DNA of 64,000 nucleotides from JAPYTY01 sp036338435 (GTDB lineage: Bacteria; Acidobacteriota; UBA6911; RPQK01; JADFOI01): positions 10,220 to 74,219 of the forward strand of contig JAYZCG010000051.1 of NCBI GenBank assembly GCA_036338435.1, in the 5' to 3' direction. The translations under genes and the position numbers were made by a program. Numbering within the stretch: position 1 is the stretch's first letter; each line of letters opens with the position of its first letter. This document shows, piece by piece, positions 51,233 to 60,399 of this stretch. The notes beneath the pieces are model-generated. The model made no database searches, was not told the DNA's origin, and saw only the letters and a program-made list of their open reading frames with translations.

Positions 51233-52710
51233 GCAGACCCATCAACAATTTCCACCAAAGTTCTCACACCAAATCCAGTGGGCCCTTTAATGCTAGCTTC
51301 GCCTTTGAATAAATCCACACCAGCGATATCAATATGGCACCAAGGGGTGTCTCCCACGAATTCCTGGAGAAACTTGGCTGCGGTAATTGCTCCTCCCCAA
51401 CGACTTCCAACATTCTTGATGTCGGCGATAGAACTCTCTATTTCCTTTCGGTATTCGTCGTCCAGAGGTAGGCGCCACAATTTTTCCCCAGACTGCTCAG
51501 AGGCCTTCGATATTCCCTTAAATAACTTCTCATTGTTGCAAAACACTCCCGCCCGGACCTTTCCTAAAGCAACCACAACAGCCCCAGTTAAAGTTGCTAT
51601 ATCAACTATGCATTCGGCATCAAGTTGCCGACCATAAGAGAGTGCATCCGCAAGTATTAACCTGCCCTCTGCATCCGTGTTGATTACTTCAACGGTTTTC
51701 CCATCGAAGGTTCGGATCACGTCACCAGGTCGTTGAGCTCGCCCTCCGGGAAGGTTTTCAACCGCGGGAATCAACCCCACAACATTCTTCGTTATGCCCA
51801 TTTCAGCAATGGCCTGCATGGCCCCCAACACCGCACAAGCGCCAGCTTTGTCGGCTTTCATTTCCTCCATTGACTGAGCGGGTTTTAACGACAGGCCACC
51901 ACTGTCAAAGGTAACTCCCTTTCCCACCAGCACGATTGGCTTTGCGTTGCCATCGGGAGACCCCAGGTGTCGAAGAATGATAAACCGAGAAGGCTCACTG
52001 CTACCTTGTGCCACCGCCAAAATAGCGGCCATTCCTCTATCTTCCATCTCCGTCTCGTCCCACACCTCGATTTCCAAATTATGCTTGGCGGCTATCTCGG
52101 TAGCAACTTGGGCCAAGCGAGAAGGGTTAATCTGATTGCCTGGCTCGTTTATCAGTCTCCTAACCATATTTGTGGCATTGGCCAGAATCTCGCCCCGCCC
52201 CAGGGAAGTTCTCACTGCAGAACTATCCATATTCTCCTGGCCAACCAAAAGAATCTCTCCAACAAAACTCTTTGATCGATCCTCGGTTTTGTATTCATCC
52301 GCTTCATAGGTCGCCAGAATAATCCCTTCCACGGCTCCCTGTGCGCCAAGTTTCGAATTAATCTGACCGCGACAATATATGGCAACTTTTTTGAAATCAT
52401 AGCCTTTCAGCTTATATGTGACTTTCATCATCAGATTGCGGATCGAGTGGGGATCGCAGTCATCCTGACGACCAGATCCCAAAAGGATGAGTCGTGCCGC
52501 CTTGAGTGTCTTAGGGCGATGAATGATTGAAACTTCTCCGGCCTTGGTAGGCCATTCTTTGGTAGATTTTAACTCACCGATCAACCCCTCCAGTTTTCCA
52601 TCAAGGGCAATCAGAAAATCATCATCTGCATCATCATCTTCAAAAACAGGAATAATCAGAACATCGCACTCAATAGAATTCCAGCTCTCTTGTACTAGCT
52701 TAATCTTCAT
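51229..52710 (-). CDS. pepA: Leucyl aminopeptidase (M17)
   Basis: A 493-residue di-zinc aminopeptidase. The C-terminal catalytic domain has VLVGKGVTFDSGGLSLKPAQSMEEMKADKAGACAVLGA, spread over residues 270-310, and the signature NTDAEGRLILADAL. The N-terminal domain is the divergent macro-like half. It removes N-terminal residues from peptides. It overlaps smpB upstream and the Fic-like gene downstream by four bases each, so the three should be co-translated. Confidence 0.95.
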   Translation of the reverse strand: MKIKLVQESWNSIECDVLIIPVFEDDDADDDFLIALDGKLEGLIGELKSTKEWPTKAGEVSIIHRPKTLKAARLILLGSGRQDDCDPHSIRNLMMKVTYKLKGYDFKKVAIYCRGQINSKLGAQGAVEGIILATYEADEYKTEDRSKSFVGEILLVGQENMDSSAVRTSLGRGEILANATNMVRRLINEPGNQINPSRLAQVATEIAAKHNLEIEVWDETEMEDRGMAAILAVAQGSSEPSRFIILRHLGSPDGNAKPIVLVGKGVTFDSGGLSLKPAQSMEEMKADKAGACAVLGAMQAIAEMGITKNVVGLIPAVENLPGGRAQRPGDVIRTFDGKTVEVINTDAEGRLILADALSYGRQLDAECIVDIATLTGAVVVALGKVRAGVFCNNEKLFKGISKASEQSGEKLWRLPLDDEYRKEIESSIADIKNVGSRWGGAITAAKFLQEFVGDTPWCHIDIAGVDLFKGEASIKGPTGFGVRTLVEIVDGSA

Positions 52711-53162
52711 AATCTTCTCCGTTTTAGCGCCGCTTCAACTTCCCGGTCAAGAGTTTTTTTCCGGGCTGCCTCGCGTTTGTCATGGATACGTTTGCCTCTA
52801 GCCAAGGCAATTTCTACTTTGATACGACCATCCTTTAGATAAATGGAGAGCGGAACAATCGTGAAGCCACTCTTGAGCGTTTTCCCCATCAGTTTTTGGA
52901 TTTCTCGGCGATGCAGGAGGAGTTTTCTGGCACGCAATGGATCATGATTGAATGCGCTGCCGTGGGAGTAAGGGCTTATATGACAGTTCTCCAGCCAAGC
53001 CTCCTCATCCTTTATTCGAATATAGCTCTCTTTGAGGCTGACCTTGTGCTCTCGAATGGCTTTGACTTCAGTTCCCTGCAAGACAACCCCTGCTTCGAAT
53101 CGATCCAAAATTTCGTATTGGTAAATTGCTCTTTTATTTTTGCCTACAAGTTGTTTGGACAT
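52707..53162 (-). CDS. smpB: SsrA-binding protein SmpB
   Basis: A 151-residue RNA-binding protein of trans-translation. It has NKRAIYQYEILDRFEAGVVLQGTEVKAIREHKVSLKESYIRI over residues 8-49, an oligonucleotide-binding barrel, and the basic tail IALARGKRIHDKREAARKKTLDRE that enters the decoding centre. It delivers tmRNA to stalled ribosomes. The tmRNA gene was not found nearby. It follows rfbD by 11 bases. Confidence 0.96.
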   Translation of the reverse strand: MSKQLVGKNKRAIYQYEILDRFEAGVVLQGTEVKAIREHKVSLKESYIRIKDEEAWLENCHISPYSHGSAFNHDPLRARKLLLHRREIQKLMGKTLKSGFTIVPLSIYLKDGRIKVEIALARGKRIHDKREAARKKTLDREVEAALKRRRL

Positions 53163-53173
53163 TCTTCAACAAC

Positions 53174-54016
53174 TCACTTTCTTGCAATTTTGCCCAAAAA
53201 AGCTGCCAGGGCAATTTGCCATGGCCTTAACAGTGGCATGCCTTCCGACCGTAACAAGTGGTTGTCCAATACAGAATTATGAGGACGAAGGGCTGGAGTA
53301 GCCAAATCCGCACTCTTAATAGACGTGACTTTCCTCTCAAGATTGCATAGAGAAACAATTTCGCTGGCAAACTCATACCAGCTACAATGACCGGAGTTTG
53401 TCACGTGGTAAGTTCCACTTTTTTCAGCTTCTACCAAACAGAGCGTCATGTAAGCTAGATCTGTGGTGAAGGTCGGGCTTCCCCGCTGATCACCCACCAC
53501 TTGCAGGTGCTGTTTTTTTTTGGCGGCGGCAATAATTTTCTCGACGAAGTGGGTCCCTCCCGCCCCGAAGAGCCAGCTTGTACGGATAATCAGGTGCTTC
53601 GAGCAAATAGATCTTAAGAAGAATTCCCCGGCCAACTTGGAAGCCCCGTAGACGTTGAGAGGATTAGTTGAATCCCATTCCCGGTACGGTTGCTTCTGAG
53701 AACCATCAAATACGTAGTCGGTACTGTAATATGCCAGCCCGCAACCATTTTCATGGGCTACTGTAGCTACATTACGTGCGCCCAGAGCATTAACACGATA
53801 AGCCTTTAGAATGTTAGATTCGGCGCCGTCGACCTGAGTATAAGCCGCAGCATGGACAATCCAGTTGGGTTCCAGATCAGTAAGAATCCGCCTGACATTT
53901 TCCAGTGAAGTCACATCTAAATCACGAGAGGAGAGGAGTGTAAGAGAGTGCCTAGAGAATGCTTTGTTTAAAGCTTGCCCGAGCATTCCTGTAGCCCCCG
54001 TAATTACAACTTTCAT
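53174..54016 (-). CDS. rfbD: dTDP-4-dehydrorhamnose reductase
   Basis: A 280-residue short-chain reductase. VVITGATGMLGQAL is the NADPH motif; YYSTDYVFDGSQKQPYREWDSTNPLNVYGASKLAGEF carries the Tyr-x3-Lys pair, and RTSWLFGAGGTHFVEKI and TYHVTNSGHCSWYEFA are usual for RfbD. It performs the last step of dTDP-L-rhamnose synthesis. An A9 run on the coding strand (53513-53521) encodes part of AKKKQ. It follows rfbB by 57 bases. The epimerase gene rfbC is not in the window. Confidence 0.95.
   Translation of the reverse strand: MKVVITGATGMLGQALNKAFSRHSLTLLSSRDLDVTSLENVRRILTDLEPNWIVHAAAYTQVDGAESNILKAYRVNALGARNVATVAHENGCGLAYYSTDYVFDGSQKQPYREWDSTNPLNVYGASKLAGEFFLRSICSKHLIIRTSWLFGAGGTHFVEKIIAAAKKKQHLQVVGDQRGSPTFTTDLAYMTLCLVEAEKSGTYHVTNSGHCSWYEFASEIVSLCNLERKVTSIKSADLATPALRPHNSVLDNHLLRSEGMPLLRPWQIALAAFLGKIARK
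53513..53521 (-). repeat. A9 homopolymer inside rfbD
   Basis: Nine consecutive A bases on the coding strand encode Lys codons in the middle of RfbD. Slippage here would truncate the protein, but A-runs of this length are also common by chance. Confidence 0.5.
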
Positions 54017-54073
54017 ACTCTGTATACTTTCGATGCCCGCGCCAACAACGATACAGACACGAGAGCCTATAAG

Positions 54074-55090
54074 CTATTCATGGTTTCCCCGACCCTCATA
54101 CATCTGCTGATAATAGCTTGCATAGCTTGCATCGCGCACGCCTTCTACCCAATCCATGTTTTTGGTGTACCACTCGACAGTGTTAATCAGGCCCCTTTCA
54201 AATGAAATCTGCGGAGCCCATCCCATACCTTGAAGAAGAGTCGCATCGATTGCATAGCGGCGATCGTGACCTGGACGATCAGCGACAAATTGAACGAGGT
54301 CGCGGGGCTTTTTGAGTATCTCTAAAATTTGATAAACGACATCTATGTTCTGCTTTTCCTGATTCGATCCAATATTATAGGTGCTGCCCCAACTGCCTTT
54401 AGCCATTATAAAGTCCAGGGCTCGACAATGGTCTTCCACATGAATCCAATCCCTTGTATTTAAACCATCTCCATAGACCGGAAGCATTTTGTCCTCTATC
54501 GCATTAAGGATCATCAAAGGAATCAATTTCTCAGGGAATTGGTAAGCACCGTAATTATTGCAACAACGCGTCACAATGACATCCATCCCATGGGTTTTGT
54601 GATAGGAGCGGGCCAGTAGATCGCCAGCCGCCTTGCTTGCGGCATAAGGACTATTGGGTGCATACGGGCTTTCCTCGGTGAATTGTCCAGCTTCATCTAA
54701 AGACCCATAGACCTCGTCGGTAGACACTTGTATAAATCGCGTGACTCCCTCTTGCCGACATGCTTCCAATAAAACCTGGACGCCCTCCACGTTGGTTCGT
54801 ACAAAAACCGAACTGTCTAAGATGCTACGATCGACATGAGTCTCAGCCGCAAAGTTAATGACTGCATCAACTCCCTGCCCCAAACAACGCCTTACTTCTT
54901 CGTGAGATGTGATGTCGCCCTTGAAAAAAGAATACCGAGTATCAGCCGAGATATCGGAAAGATTTTTTAAATTGCCAGCATAAGTGAGGCAATCGAAATT
55001 GATGACATGAATGTCTTCTCTTGCGCCCAGAATGTAGCGAATAAAGTTGGATCCAATGAATCCTGCCCCACCCGTAACCAGCAACCTCAT
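54074..55090 (-). CDS. rfbB: dTDP-glucose 4,6-dehydratase
   Basis: A 338-residue extended short-chain dehydratase. The NAD motif is LLVTGGAGFIGSNFIRYIL; FAAETHVDRSI, QVSTDEVYGSL and SPYAASKAAGDLLARSYHKTH give the Thr/Asp/Glu and Tyr-x3-Lys catalytic residues, and RCCNNYGAYQFPEKLIPLMI and DWIHVEDHCRALD follow. It converts dTDP-glucose to dTDP-4-keto-6-deoxyglucose. It lies between rfbA and rfbD. Confidence 0.96.
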   Translation of the reverse strand: MRLLVTGGAGFIGSNFIRYILGAREDIHVINFDCLTYAGNLKNLSDISADTRYSFFKGDITSHEEVRRCLGQGVDAVINFAAETHVDRSILDSSVFVRTNVEGVQVLLEACRQEGVTRFIQVSTDEVYGSLDEAGQFTEESPYAPNSPYAASKAAGDLLARSYHKTHGMDVIVTRCCNNYGAYQFPEKLIPLMILNAIEDKMLPVYGDGLNTRDWIHVEDHCRALDFIMAKGSWGSTYNIGSNQEKQNIDVVYQILEILKKPRDLVQFVADRPGHDRRYAIDATLLQGMGWAPQISFERGLINTVEWYTKNMDWVEGVRDASYASYYQQMYEGRGNHE

Positions 55091-55126
55091 CTTAAGCCTT
55101 GTTAATTATCCCCTACGAAACCCCGA

Positions 55127-55870
55127 CTATTCCATTTCGGAAGCCTGGGCTTCTTTCTCTCCATTTGCCACCAGATTATTAGCCAACAGAAGGGACTCTA
55201 CGGTTCCGGCATCCGTCCACCAACCCTCAAGAACATCGTAGGTCATATCACCCCATTCGATATATCGATTATTGACATCAGTTATTTCTAGCTCGCCGCG
55301 ATCGGAACGCTCAAGGGTTTTAATGATGTCAAAAACCCTGTGATCATACATATAAACACCAGTGACAGCGTACTCAGACGGGGCGACCTCGGGCTTCTCA
55401 TATATTTTCGTTACTTTGTCGCCCTCCAACTTAGGCACCCCGAACCGTTTCGGGTCTGGAACTTTTTTCAAAAGAATTTTTGCGCCCTTTTTCTGCTTTT
55501 TAAAACTTTCAACATAGGGACGAATCGAGTTCTCCAGAATATTATCTCCTAAAATGACACAGAGGGGATCTTCCCCTGCAAAGAATTTCGCAAGAGACAA
55601 CGCTTCTGCAATCCCTCCTTCGCCCTCCTGGTAAGCATAGTGAAGATGATGAAGTCCAAATTCCTTCCCATTGCCCAAAAGTCGCAAAAAGTCGCCAGCA
55701 CTTGATCCGCCTGTGACCACCATGATGTCAGTAACCCCAGCATTAACTAGGGTTTCCAGTGGATAGTAGATCATTGGCTTGTGATAAACATGCAACAAGT
55801 GCTTATTTGTCACTTTGGTCAGGGGCTGAAGGCGTGATCCCAAACCACCAGCGAGTATGACTCCTTTCAT
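55127..55870 (-). CDS. rfbA: Glucose-1-phosphate thymidylyltransferase (short RfbA type)
   Basis: About 247 residues from the ATG at 55870; a TTG at 55882 behind AGAGGA is the other candidate start. It has MKGVILAGGLGSRLQPLT, TNKHLLHVYHKPMIYYPLETL, VILGDNI, AVTGVYMYD and RGELEITDVN, then WWTDAGT. It makes dTDP-glucose from dTTP and glucose 1-phosphate. The C-terminal tail after the fold (LVANGEKEAQASEME) is unusually charged. It heads the rhamnose genes and follows three glycosyltransferases. Confidence 0.93.
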   Translation of the reverse strand: MKGVILAGGLGSRLQPLTKVTNKHLLHVYHKPMIYYPLETLVNAGVTDIMVVTGGSSAGDFLRLLGNGKEFGLHHLHYAYQEGEGGIAEALSLAKFFAGEDPLCVILGDNILENSIRPYVESFKKQKKGAKILLKKVPDPKRFGVPKLEGDKVTKIYEKPEVAPSEYAVTGVYMYDHRVFDIIKTLERSDRGELEITDVNNRYIEWGDMTYDVLEGWWTDAGTVESLLLANNLVANGEKEAQASEME

Positions 55871-55892
55871 AGCATTACCCAAAATCCTCTGT

Positions 55893-56993
55893 TTATTCTA
55901 TGCTATCGGATGCCAGCAAAGCGAGATAGAGCTGTTCCGTCTGGTCTAGCTTTTTCTTAAGTGGAAATTTGTCCTCTATTCTTTGCCTGCCTTTTTGGCC
56001 CATATGCTGCCGCAAAATCTTGGAATCAAGAACCTTGGCTAAAGCGGTTGCCAACAGAGAGACGTTCTCGGATGGAACTAAAATTCCGGTTTCCCCATCA
56101 ATCACCAATTCAGGAATTCCCCCAACCTGTGTTGCTATCACAGGCAAAGAGCTGGCCATAGCGGCTAGGATGGCCGAACTGAGACCTTCCGACAGTGAAG
56201 GGAGGCAAAAAATGTCGCTGCCCTTTATCAGAGCTTCGCTATCGTGTCGGAATCCAGTAAAAATGACATGGTCCTCAATATTCAATTTCCGTGTCTTCTC
56301 CTGTAATTGAGTCATCAACGCTCCTTTTCCAACAAAAACAAAAACCGCCTGCGGAAAATTAGGAGAGACTTCAGCAATCGCTTCGAGGAGAATATGGTGT
56401 CCTTTCTCAGGGCTCAGATGGGCCACAGTGATCACTTGCGGGCCATTCCCCGCACGCAGGGCTTCAATAGTTTGATGAGAGTCGATCCAGTCCAAATCTA
56501 CTCCCTCATAGACAACCCTAATTAGTTCTGGCCGAACGCCTCCTTCGATTAAGGTTTGCTGGATACTCACCGACACAGTGACCACCTGGTCATAGAACAA
56601 GTTGTACTTCAAATGGCTTAGAGAAGATCTGAGAGGGAAATTTACCCTTCTCGAGCAAATAAGAAGAGGGACGCCAGAAAGCTTTCCCGCCGCACCACCA
56701 GAGAAAATAGCGCGCGGGGTGTTTATATGAACAATGTGAAAGTTCCCTTTACGAAACAAATTCCACAATTTGAAAAAAGCAAATGGGCTAAATTCACTCT
56801 TCTGTCGAAAGGGGAAAGTCTTGATCCCTTTTTCCTCGGCTATCTTGCTTAAAGGGGAGTTGTGAGGAGCGGCCAGCCAGACTTGATGTTGGCGTTGCTT
56901 AATGCCCGCCATTAAGGTGAGGAGTTGCTCTTGGCCACCTCGCCACATCACTTCAGTGTCTATATAGAGAATCCTGAGAGCAGTCTTAGACAT
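55893..56993 (-). CDS. Glycosyltransferase, GT4 type
   Basis: A 366-residue GT-B enzyme: EVMWRGGQEQLLTLMAGIKQRQHQVWLAAP at the start, a central VITVAHLSPEKGHHILLEAIAEV, VFVGKGALM, and the nucleotide-sugar site DIFCLPSLSEGLSSAILAAMASSLPVIATQVGGIPELV with the EGLSSA Glu. It transfers a sugar to a lipid- or oligosaccharide-linked acceptor in surface glycan synthesis. It overlaps the previous glycosyltransferase gene by eight bases. The sugar is unknown. Confidence 0.92.
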   Translation of the reverse strand: MSKTALRILYIDTEVMWRGGQEQLLTLMAGIKQRQHQVWLAAPHNSPLSKIAEEKGIKTFPFRQKSEFSPFAFFKLWNLFRKGNFHIVHINTPRAIFSGGAAGKLSGVPLLICSRRVNFPLRSSLSHLKYNLFYDQVVTVSVSIQQTLIEGGVRPELIRVVYEGVDLDWIDSHQTIEALRAGNGPQVITVAHLSPEKGHHILLEAIAEVSPNFPQAVFVFVGKGALMTQLQEKTRKLNIEDHVIFTGFRHDSEALIKGSDIFCLPSLSEGLSSAILAAMASSLPVIATQVGGIPELVIDGETGILVPSENVSLLATALAKVLDSKILRQHMGQKGRQRIEDKFPLKKKLDQTEQLYLALLASDSIE

Positions 56994-57768
56994 TAAAATC
57001 GTCGGGGGTTTCCATGGTCATTCCCGACTGAATTTCCCACAATTTTAAATATTTAAATAGGGTTGAGATGGCAGCTAGAAAAGAGACTGCCAATCCGGGC
57101 ATTCCATCTAAAAACCCTCTGTGGAACAGATAATTCTTGAGAAATACCACAGGAGGATGAGCCAAAAAATGGTGCAGCCGAGCCCGGTTTCCACGGTCAA
57201 AATAGTCCTGAGCAACTAGCGAAGAAAACCGATCTAATTGCTCCAAATATTCGGAAAAGGATGCATAGGTATGATGGTAGATTGGCCCCTTAAAACGACC
57301 TGTCAACCCAACCACCTCAACCGCCTCATGCACTCGCCCGCCCTTCCAGCAGCCCGACGTTCTTTTAAATAGGCGTAACTGCCAATCGGGATACCAGGTA
57401 GTGTGTTCAATCCACCGCCCCATGAAAAATGTTTTGCGGGGGAAATAATAGCCCTTACAAACACTTCCCAGCTTCTTCCACTCAAGTAGCTCCTGAAGCA
57501 GTTGGGGGCTGATCATTTCATCTCCATCTAGGCTGAGAATCCAATCATGATTAGCTTGGTCGGCAGCAAATTGCTTCTGCTCTCGATAGCCTTCCCAGGC
57601 CCTTAAAAATACGTTGTCCGTATGGTTGCGGCAAATTTCAACCGTCCTATCAGAACTGTGTGAATCGACGACGATGATCTCATCACTGACTGGCTCGAGG
57701 CTCCTTAAGGCTCGCTTAATCTTTTCCTCCTCGTTAAAGGTGACTAGCACAGCAGAAATCTTCCTCAT
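56986..57768 (-). CDS. Glycosyltransferase family 2, WaaE-like
   Basis: A 260-residue GT-A enzyme. ISAVLVTFNEEEKIKRALRSL, EIIVVDSHSSDRTVEI and ILSLDGDEMIS (the DxD metal site) mark the fold. GYYFPRKTFFMGRWIEHTTWYPDWQLRLFKR, spread over residues 106-136, is characteristic of the WaaE/KdtX branch that adds glucose to heptose in lipopolysaccharide core. It comes two bases after the preceding glycosyltransferase stop and overlaps the next one. The sugar and acceptor remain assumed. Confidence 0.9.
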   Translation of the reverse strand: MRKISAVLVTFNEEEKIKRALRSLEPVSDEIIVVDSHSSDRTVEICRNHTDNVFLRAWEGYREQKQFAADQANHDWILSLDGDEMISPQLLQELLEWKKLGSVCKGYYFPRKTFFMGRWIEHTTWYPDWQLRLFKRTSGCWKGGRVHEAVEVVGLTGRFKGPIYHHTYASFSEYLEQLDRFSSLVAQDYFDRGNRARLHHFLAHPPVVFLKNYLFHRGFLDGMPGLAVSFLAAISTLFKYLKLWEIQSGMTMETPDDFNV

Positions 57769-57770
57769 AC

Positions 57771-58820
57771 CTAAACTCCCTCAAATTCTGGGTGCTTCTG
57801 GATGACCTCCTGCTGATTATAGTAAATCTCAATAGGCGCAGAAGCATAGAAGCGGTTAAGAATTGCGGAAATCTCAGCGTCGGTCCTTTTTGCCTTTTTT
57901 CGCTCCAGATCCCTAAGCCTTAAAGCTTTCGGAAGACAACGCAACGCTAATATAAAAGAACGATAGAAGTGTAGATCAAAGGCAAGTATGCGTGTCGCTA
58001 TCAGCGTAAATAACGTGGCCAGATGCCAGACAAGATAACCTCTAGAATGCAAGTTGATCCAATGGAATAACAATCGGTTGCGGAAGGAGATTTCGTCCAC
58101 AAACTCCTTTTTGTAGTGAGCATTAATGGTCGTGCTTGCCCGATGATAGGCTATGCTTCGAGGTTCATAGTGAATTTCCCAGCCCCTTTTCCATCCTCGG
58201 TAGGAAAGATCTACATCCTCCCAGTGAAAGGGAGAGAGGAGTTCATTAAAGCCCCCTAATTTTTCGAGTTTAACCCGATCATACGTAGTGAACCCCCCGA
58301 TGGCATATGCGGACAAAAGTCTCCGCTTCTCGATCCACTCCCGGGAAGGAACGGTGCAGGCATCATAATTGAAATAGACACTCCAAAATCCCCTTCGAAA
58401 CTGTCCATATCTTCCACCCGTTGCAAAAATGGAATTGTCCCCCTCAAAAGCTTTGGCAGTCACCGCAAATACATCAGGATTCTCAAAATGTAGCACCTGA
58501 TAAATGAAATATTGTTCATCAATGCTCGTGTCATTGTTCAGCAAAGCCACTAAGGGTCCCTGTGCCACTTCAAATCCAGCATTACAAGCTCTGGCAAAGC
58601 CCCCATTACGGCGTAATTCTATCAAGTAGACATCGGGAAATTCGACTGGCAAAACCGCGTGCGTGTCATCGTGGCCCCCATCATTCACCACAATGACCTC
58701 TGTCGTACATCCGGTTTCCAAGCGGTAGCGCCGTGCAGCTTTCTGAACTGAGGGTAAATTTTCCCGAAGCAAACTCAGGCCATTATAAGTTGGAATGACG
58801 ATGCTCAGATTAACACTCAT
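57771..58820 (-). CDS. Glycosyltransferase family 2
   Basis: A 349-residue GT-A enzyme with LSIVIPTYNGLSLLRENLPS, EVIVVNDGGHDDT, ELRRNGGFARACNAGF and ALLNNDTSIDE in the N-terminal half, and PFHWEDVDLSYRGWKRGW (the ED acidic pair) later. A hydrophobic segment (YLVWHLATLFTLIATRILAF) near residue 275 may associate with the membrane. Such enzymes often transfer rhamnose or similar sugars to surface polysaccharide. Its ATG overlaps the gpmI stop by four bases. Confidence 0.9.
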   Translation of the reverse strand: MSVNLSIVIPTYNGLSLLRENLPSVQKAARRYRLETGCTTEVIVVNDGGHDDTHAVLPVEFPDVYLIELRRNGGFARACNAGFEVAQGPLVALLNNDTSIDEQYFIYQVLHFENPDVFAVTAKAFEGDNSIFATGGRYGQFRRGFWSVYFNYDACTVPSREWIEKRRLLSAYAIGGFTTYDRVKLEKLGGFNELLSPFHWEDVDLSYRGWKRGWEIHYEPRSIAYHRASTTINAHYKKEFVDEISFRNRLLFHWINLHSRGYLVWHLATLFTLIATRILAFDLHFYRSFILALRCLPKALRLRDLERKKAKRTDAEISAILNRFYASAPIEIYYNQQEVIQKHPEFEGV

Positions 58821-60361
58821 GAGTTTCTGGAAAGCAAGGAGCTTCCTGTCATTTCTGAAGGTTTTTCTATTTCCAGATATTGAAGAATTGTGGGAGCTAT
58901 ATCCTCCAAAGCTCCACCGGACCTTAGCTTCTGGTTGAAATGATCGTCCAGCAGAATAAAAGGTACGGGGTTGGATGTATGAGCCGTATGGGGTTCTCCT
59001 GTGTCAAAATCAATCATCTGCTCCGCATTGCCATGATCCGACGTAACCATCATTACCCCACCTACTTCCTGGACTTTCTGGTGAATCCGTCCAATGCAGT
59101 CGTCTACCACTTCGACGCCTCGGATTGTTGCATCCAAAATTCCCGTGTGGCCTACCATATCGGCGTTAGCAAAGTTCAAAATCACAGTTTCATAACAACC
59201 CTGGCCGATCTCATGTAAGAGTTGGTCGGTAATCTCGAAGGCACTCATCTCAGGCTTTAGATCATAGGTGTTTACATGGGGAGATGGGATAAGGACACGA
59301 TTTTCACAATCAAATAGCTTTTCTTCTCCGGCATTGAAAAAGTAAGTTACATGGGCGTATTTTTCCGTTTCGGCCAAGCGAAGATTGTTAATCTTATACC
59401 GATCCATCAACTTAACAAGGCTTCGCTTCAATTTCACAGGTGAGAAAACCATAGGAAATTCAAAATCCTTGTCATATTCAGTCATAGTCAAAAAGTGCTT
59501 GGCTACATGGGCAGAGCGCGGAAAATGGGGGAATGCTTCTATGGCCAAAGCGCGCGTTAACTGCCGAGCCCTGTCGGCACGGAAATTAAAAAAGATGGTG
59601 GCATCGTCCCTCTGAAGCAAGCCAACTGGATTCCCCTGACCATCCACGACGGTAAAAGGGTTAACAAACTCATCTGTAATGCCCTCCTGGTAAGAACAAC
59701 GCATTCCTTCCAGTGAATCTGAAAAGCGCTCCTCGCAATCACCTTGCACAATTGCCCGATAGGCTCTTTCAATTCTGTCCCATCGCTCGTCCCGGTCCAT
59801 TGCAAAATACCGGCCTGAAACGGAGGCAATCCGGCCAACTCCAATGGACTCGCATTCCCGTTCGATTTGTCGTAGGTACTCCACTCCTTTTCGAGGGGAA
59901 GTGTCCCGTCCATCCGTAAAGGCATGAATGAAAACTTTGAGGACCCCCTCCTGTTTGGCAAATCGTAGAAGTGCCGATAAGTGACTTATATGACTGTGAA
60001 CGCCCCCATCAGAAACTAGGCCCATTAGATGGAGGGCGCCTTCCCGCCCAGCCGCAAGTATATTTCTCGTTTTCTCGTAACTAAAAAAGTCGCCAGAGGC
60101 GATAGATCCATCGATGCGAGTAATGTCCTGTGGAACAACCCTTCCAGATCCAATATTGAGATGACCAACTTCACTGTTTCCCATTAGGCCGCTAGGAAGG
60201 CCCACTCTTGTTCCACTTGCCTCCAGGGGAACCCAGGGGTACTGGGCAAGAAACTTTTCGAACGAAGGCAACTGGGCTTGAGCAATAGCATTACCGTCGG
60301 TGAGGTCACTAAGCCCCCAGCCATCCAGAACTGCCAGTACGAGTATCGGTGGTTTTGACAC
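58817..60361 (-). CDS. gpmI: Phosphoglycerate mutase, cofactor-independent
   Basis: About 514 residues of an alkaline-phosphatase-fold mutase interconverting 3- and 2-phosphoglycerate. LVLAVLDGWGLS starts the metal site, MGNSEVGHLNIGSGRVV carries the catalytic Ser (near residue 63), and FTDGRDTSPRKG, VSGRYFAMDRDERW, FNFRADRARQLTRAL, NFANADMVGHTG and MVTSDHGNAEQM complete the manganese ligands. The GTG at 60361 is preferred over a TTG at 60367; neither has a ribosome site, and a TATAAT hexamer lies only eight bases upstream, so the mRNA may be leaderless. It is the first gene of a run ending at the Fic-like gene. Confidence 0.94.
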   Translation of the reverse strand: MSKPPILVLAVLDGWGLSDLTDGNAIAQAQLPSFEKFLAQYPWVPLEASGTRVGLPSGLMGNSEVGHLNIGSGRVVPQDITRIDGSIASGDFFSYEKTRNILAAGREGALHLMGLVSDGGVHSHISHLSALLRFAKQEGVLKVFIHAFTDGRDTSPRKGVEYLRQIERECESIGVGRIASVSGRYFAMDRDERWDRIERAYRAIVQGDCEERFSDSLEGMRCSYQEGITDEFVNPFTVVDGQGNPVGLLQRDDATIFFNFRADRARQLTRALAIEAFPHFPRSAHVAKHFLTMTEYDKDFEFPMVFSPVKLKRSLVKLMDRYKINNLRLAETEKYAHVTYFFNAGEEKLFDCENRVLIPSPHVNTYDLKPEMSAFEITDQLLHEIGQGCYETVILNFANADMVGHTGILDATIRGVEVVDDCIGRIHQKVQEVGGVMMVTSDHGNAEQMIDFDTGEPHTAHTSNPVPFILLDDHFNQKLRSGGALEDIAPTILQYLEIEKPSEMTGSSLLSRNS

Positions 60362-60368
60362 GGTCAAA

Positions 60369-60399
60369 ATTATACAGAAAAACTAACAAAATCTGGCAA
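60369..60399 (-). promoter_or_regulatory. Predicted promoter of gpmI and the downstream glycan operon
   Basis: On the minus strand TTGCCA (60394-60399) and a perfect TATAAT (60369-60374) are 19 bases apart. Transcription would begin at or within a few bases of the GTG start codon at 60361. Confidence 0.55.
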
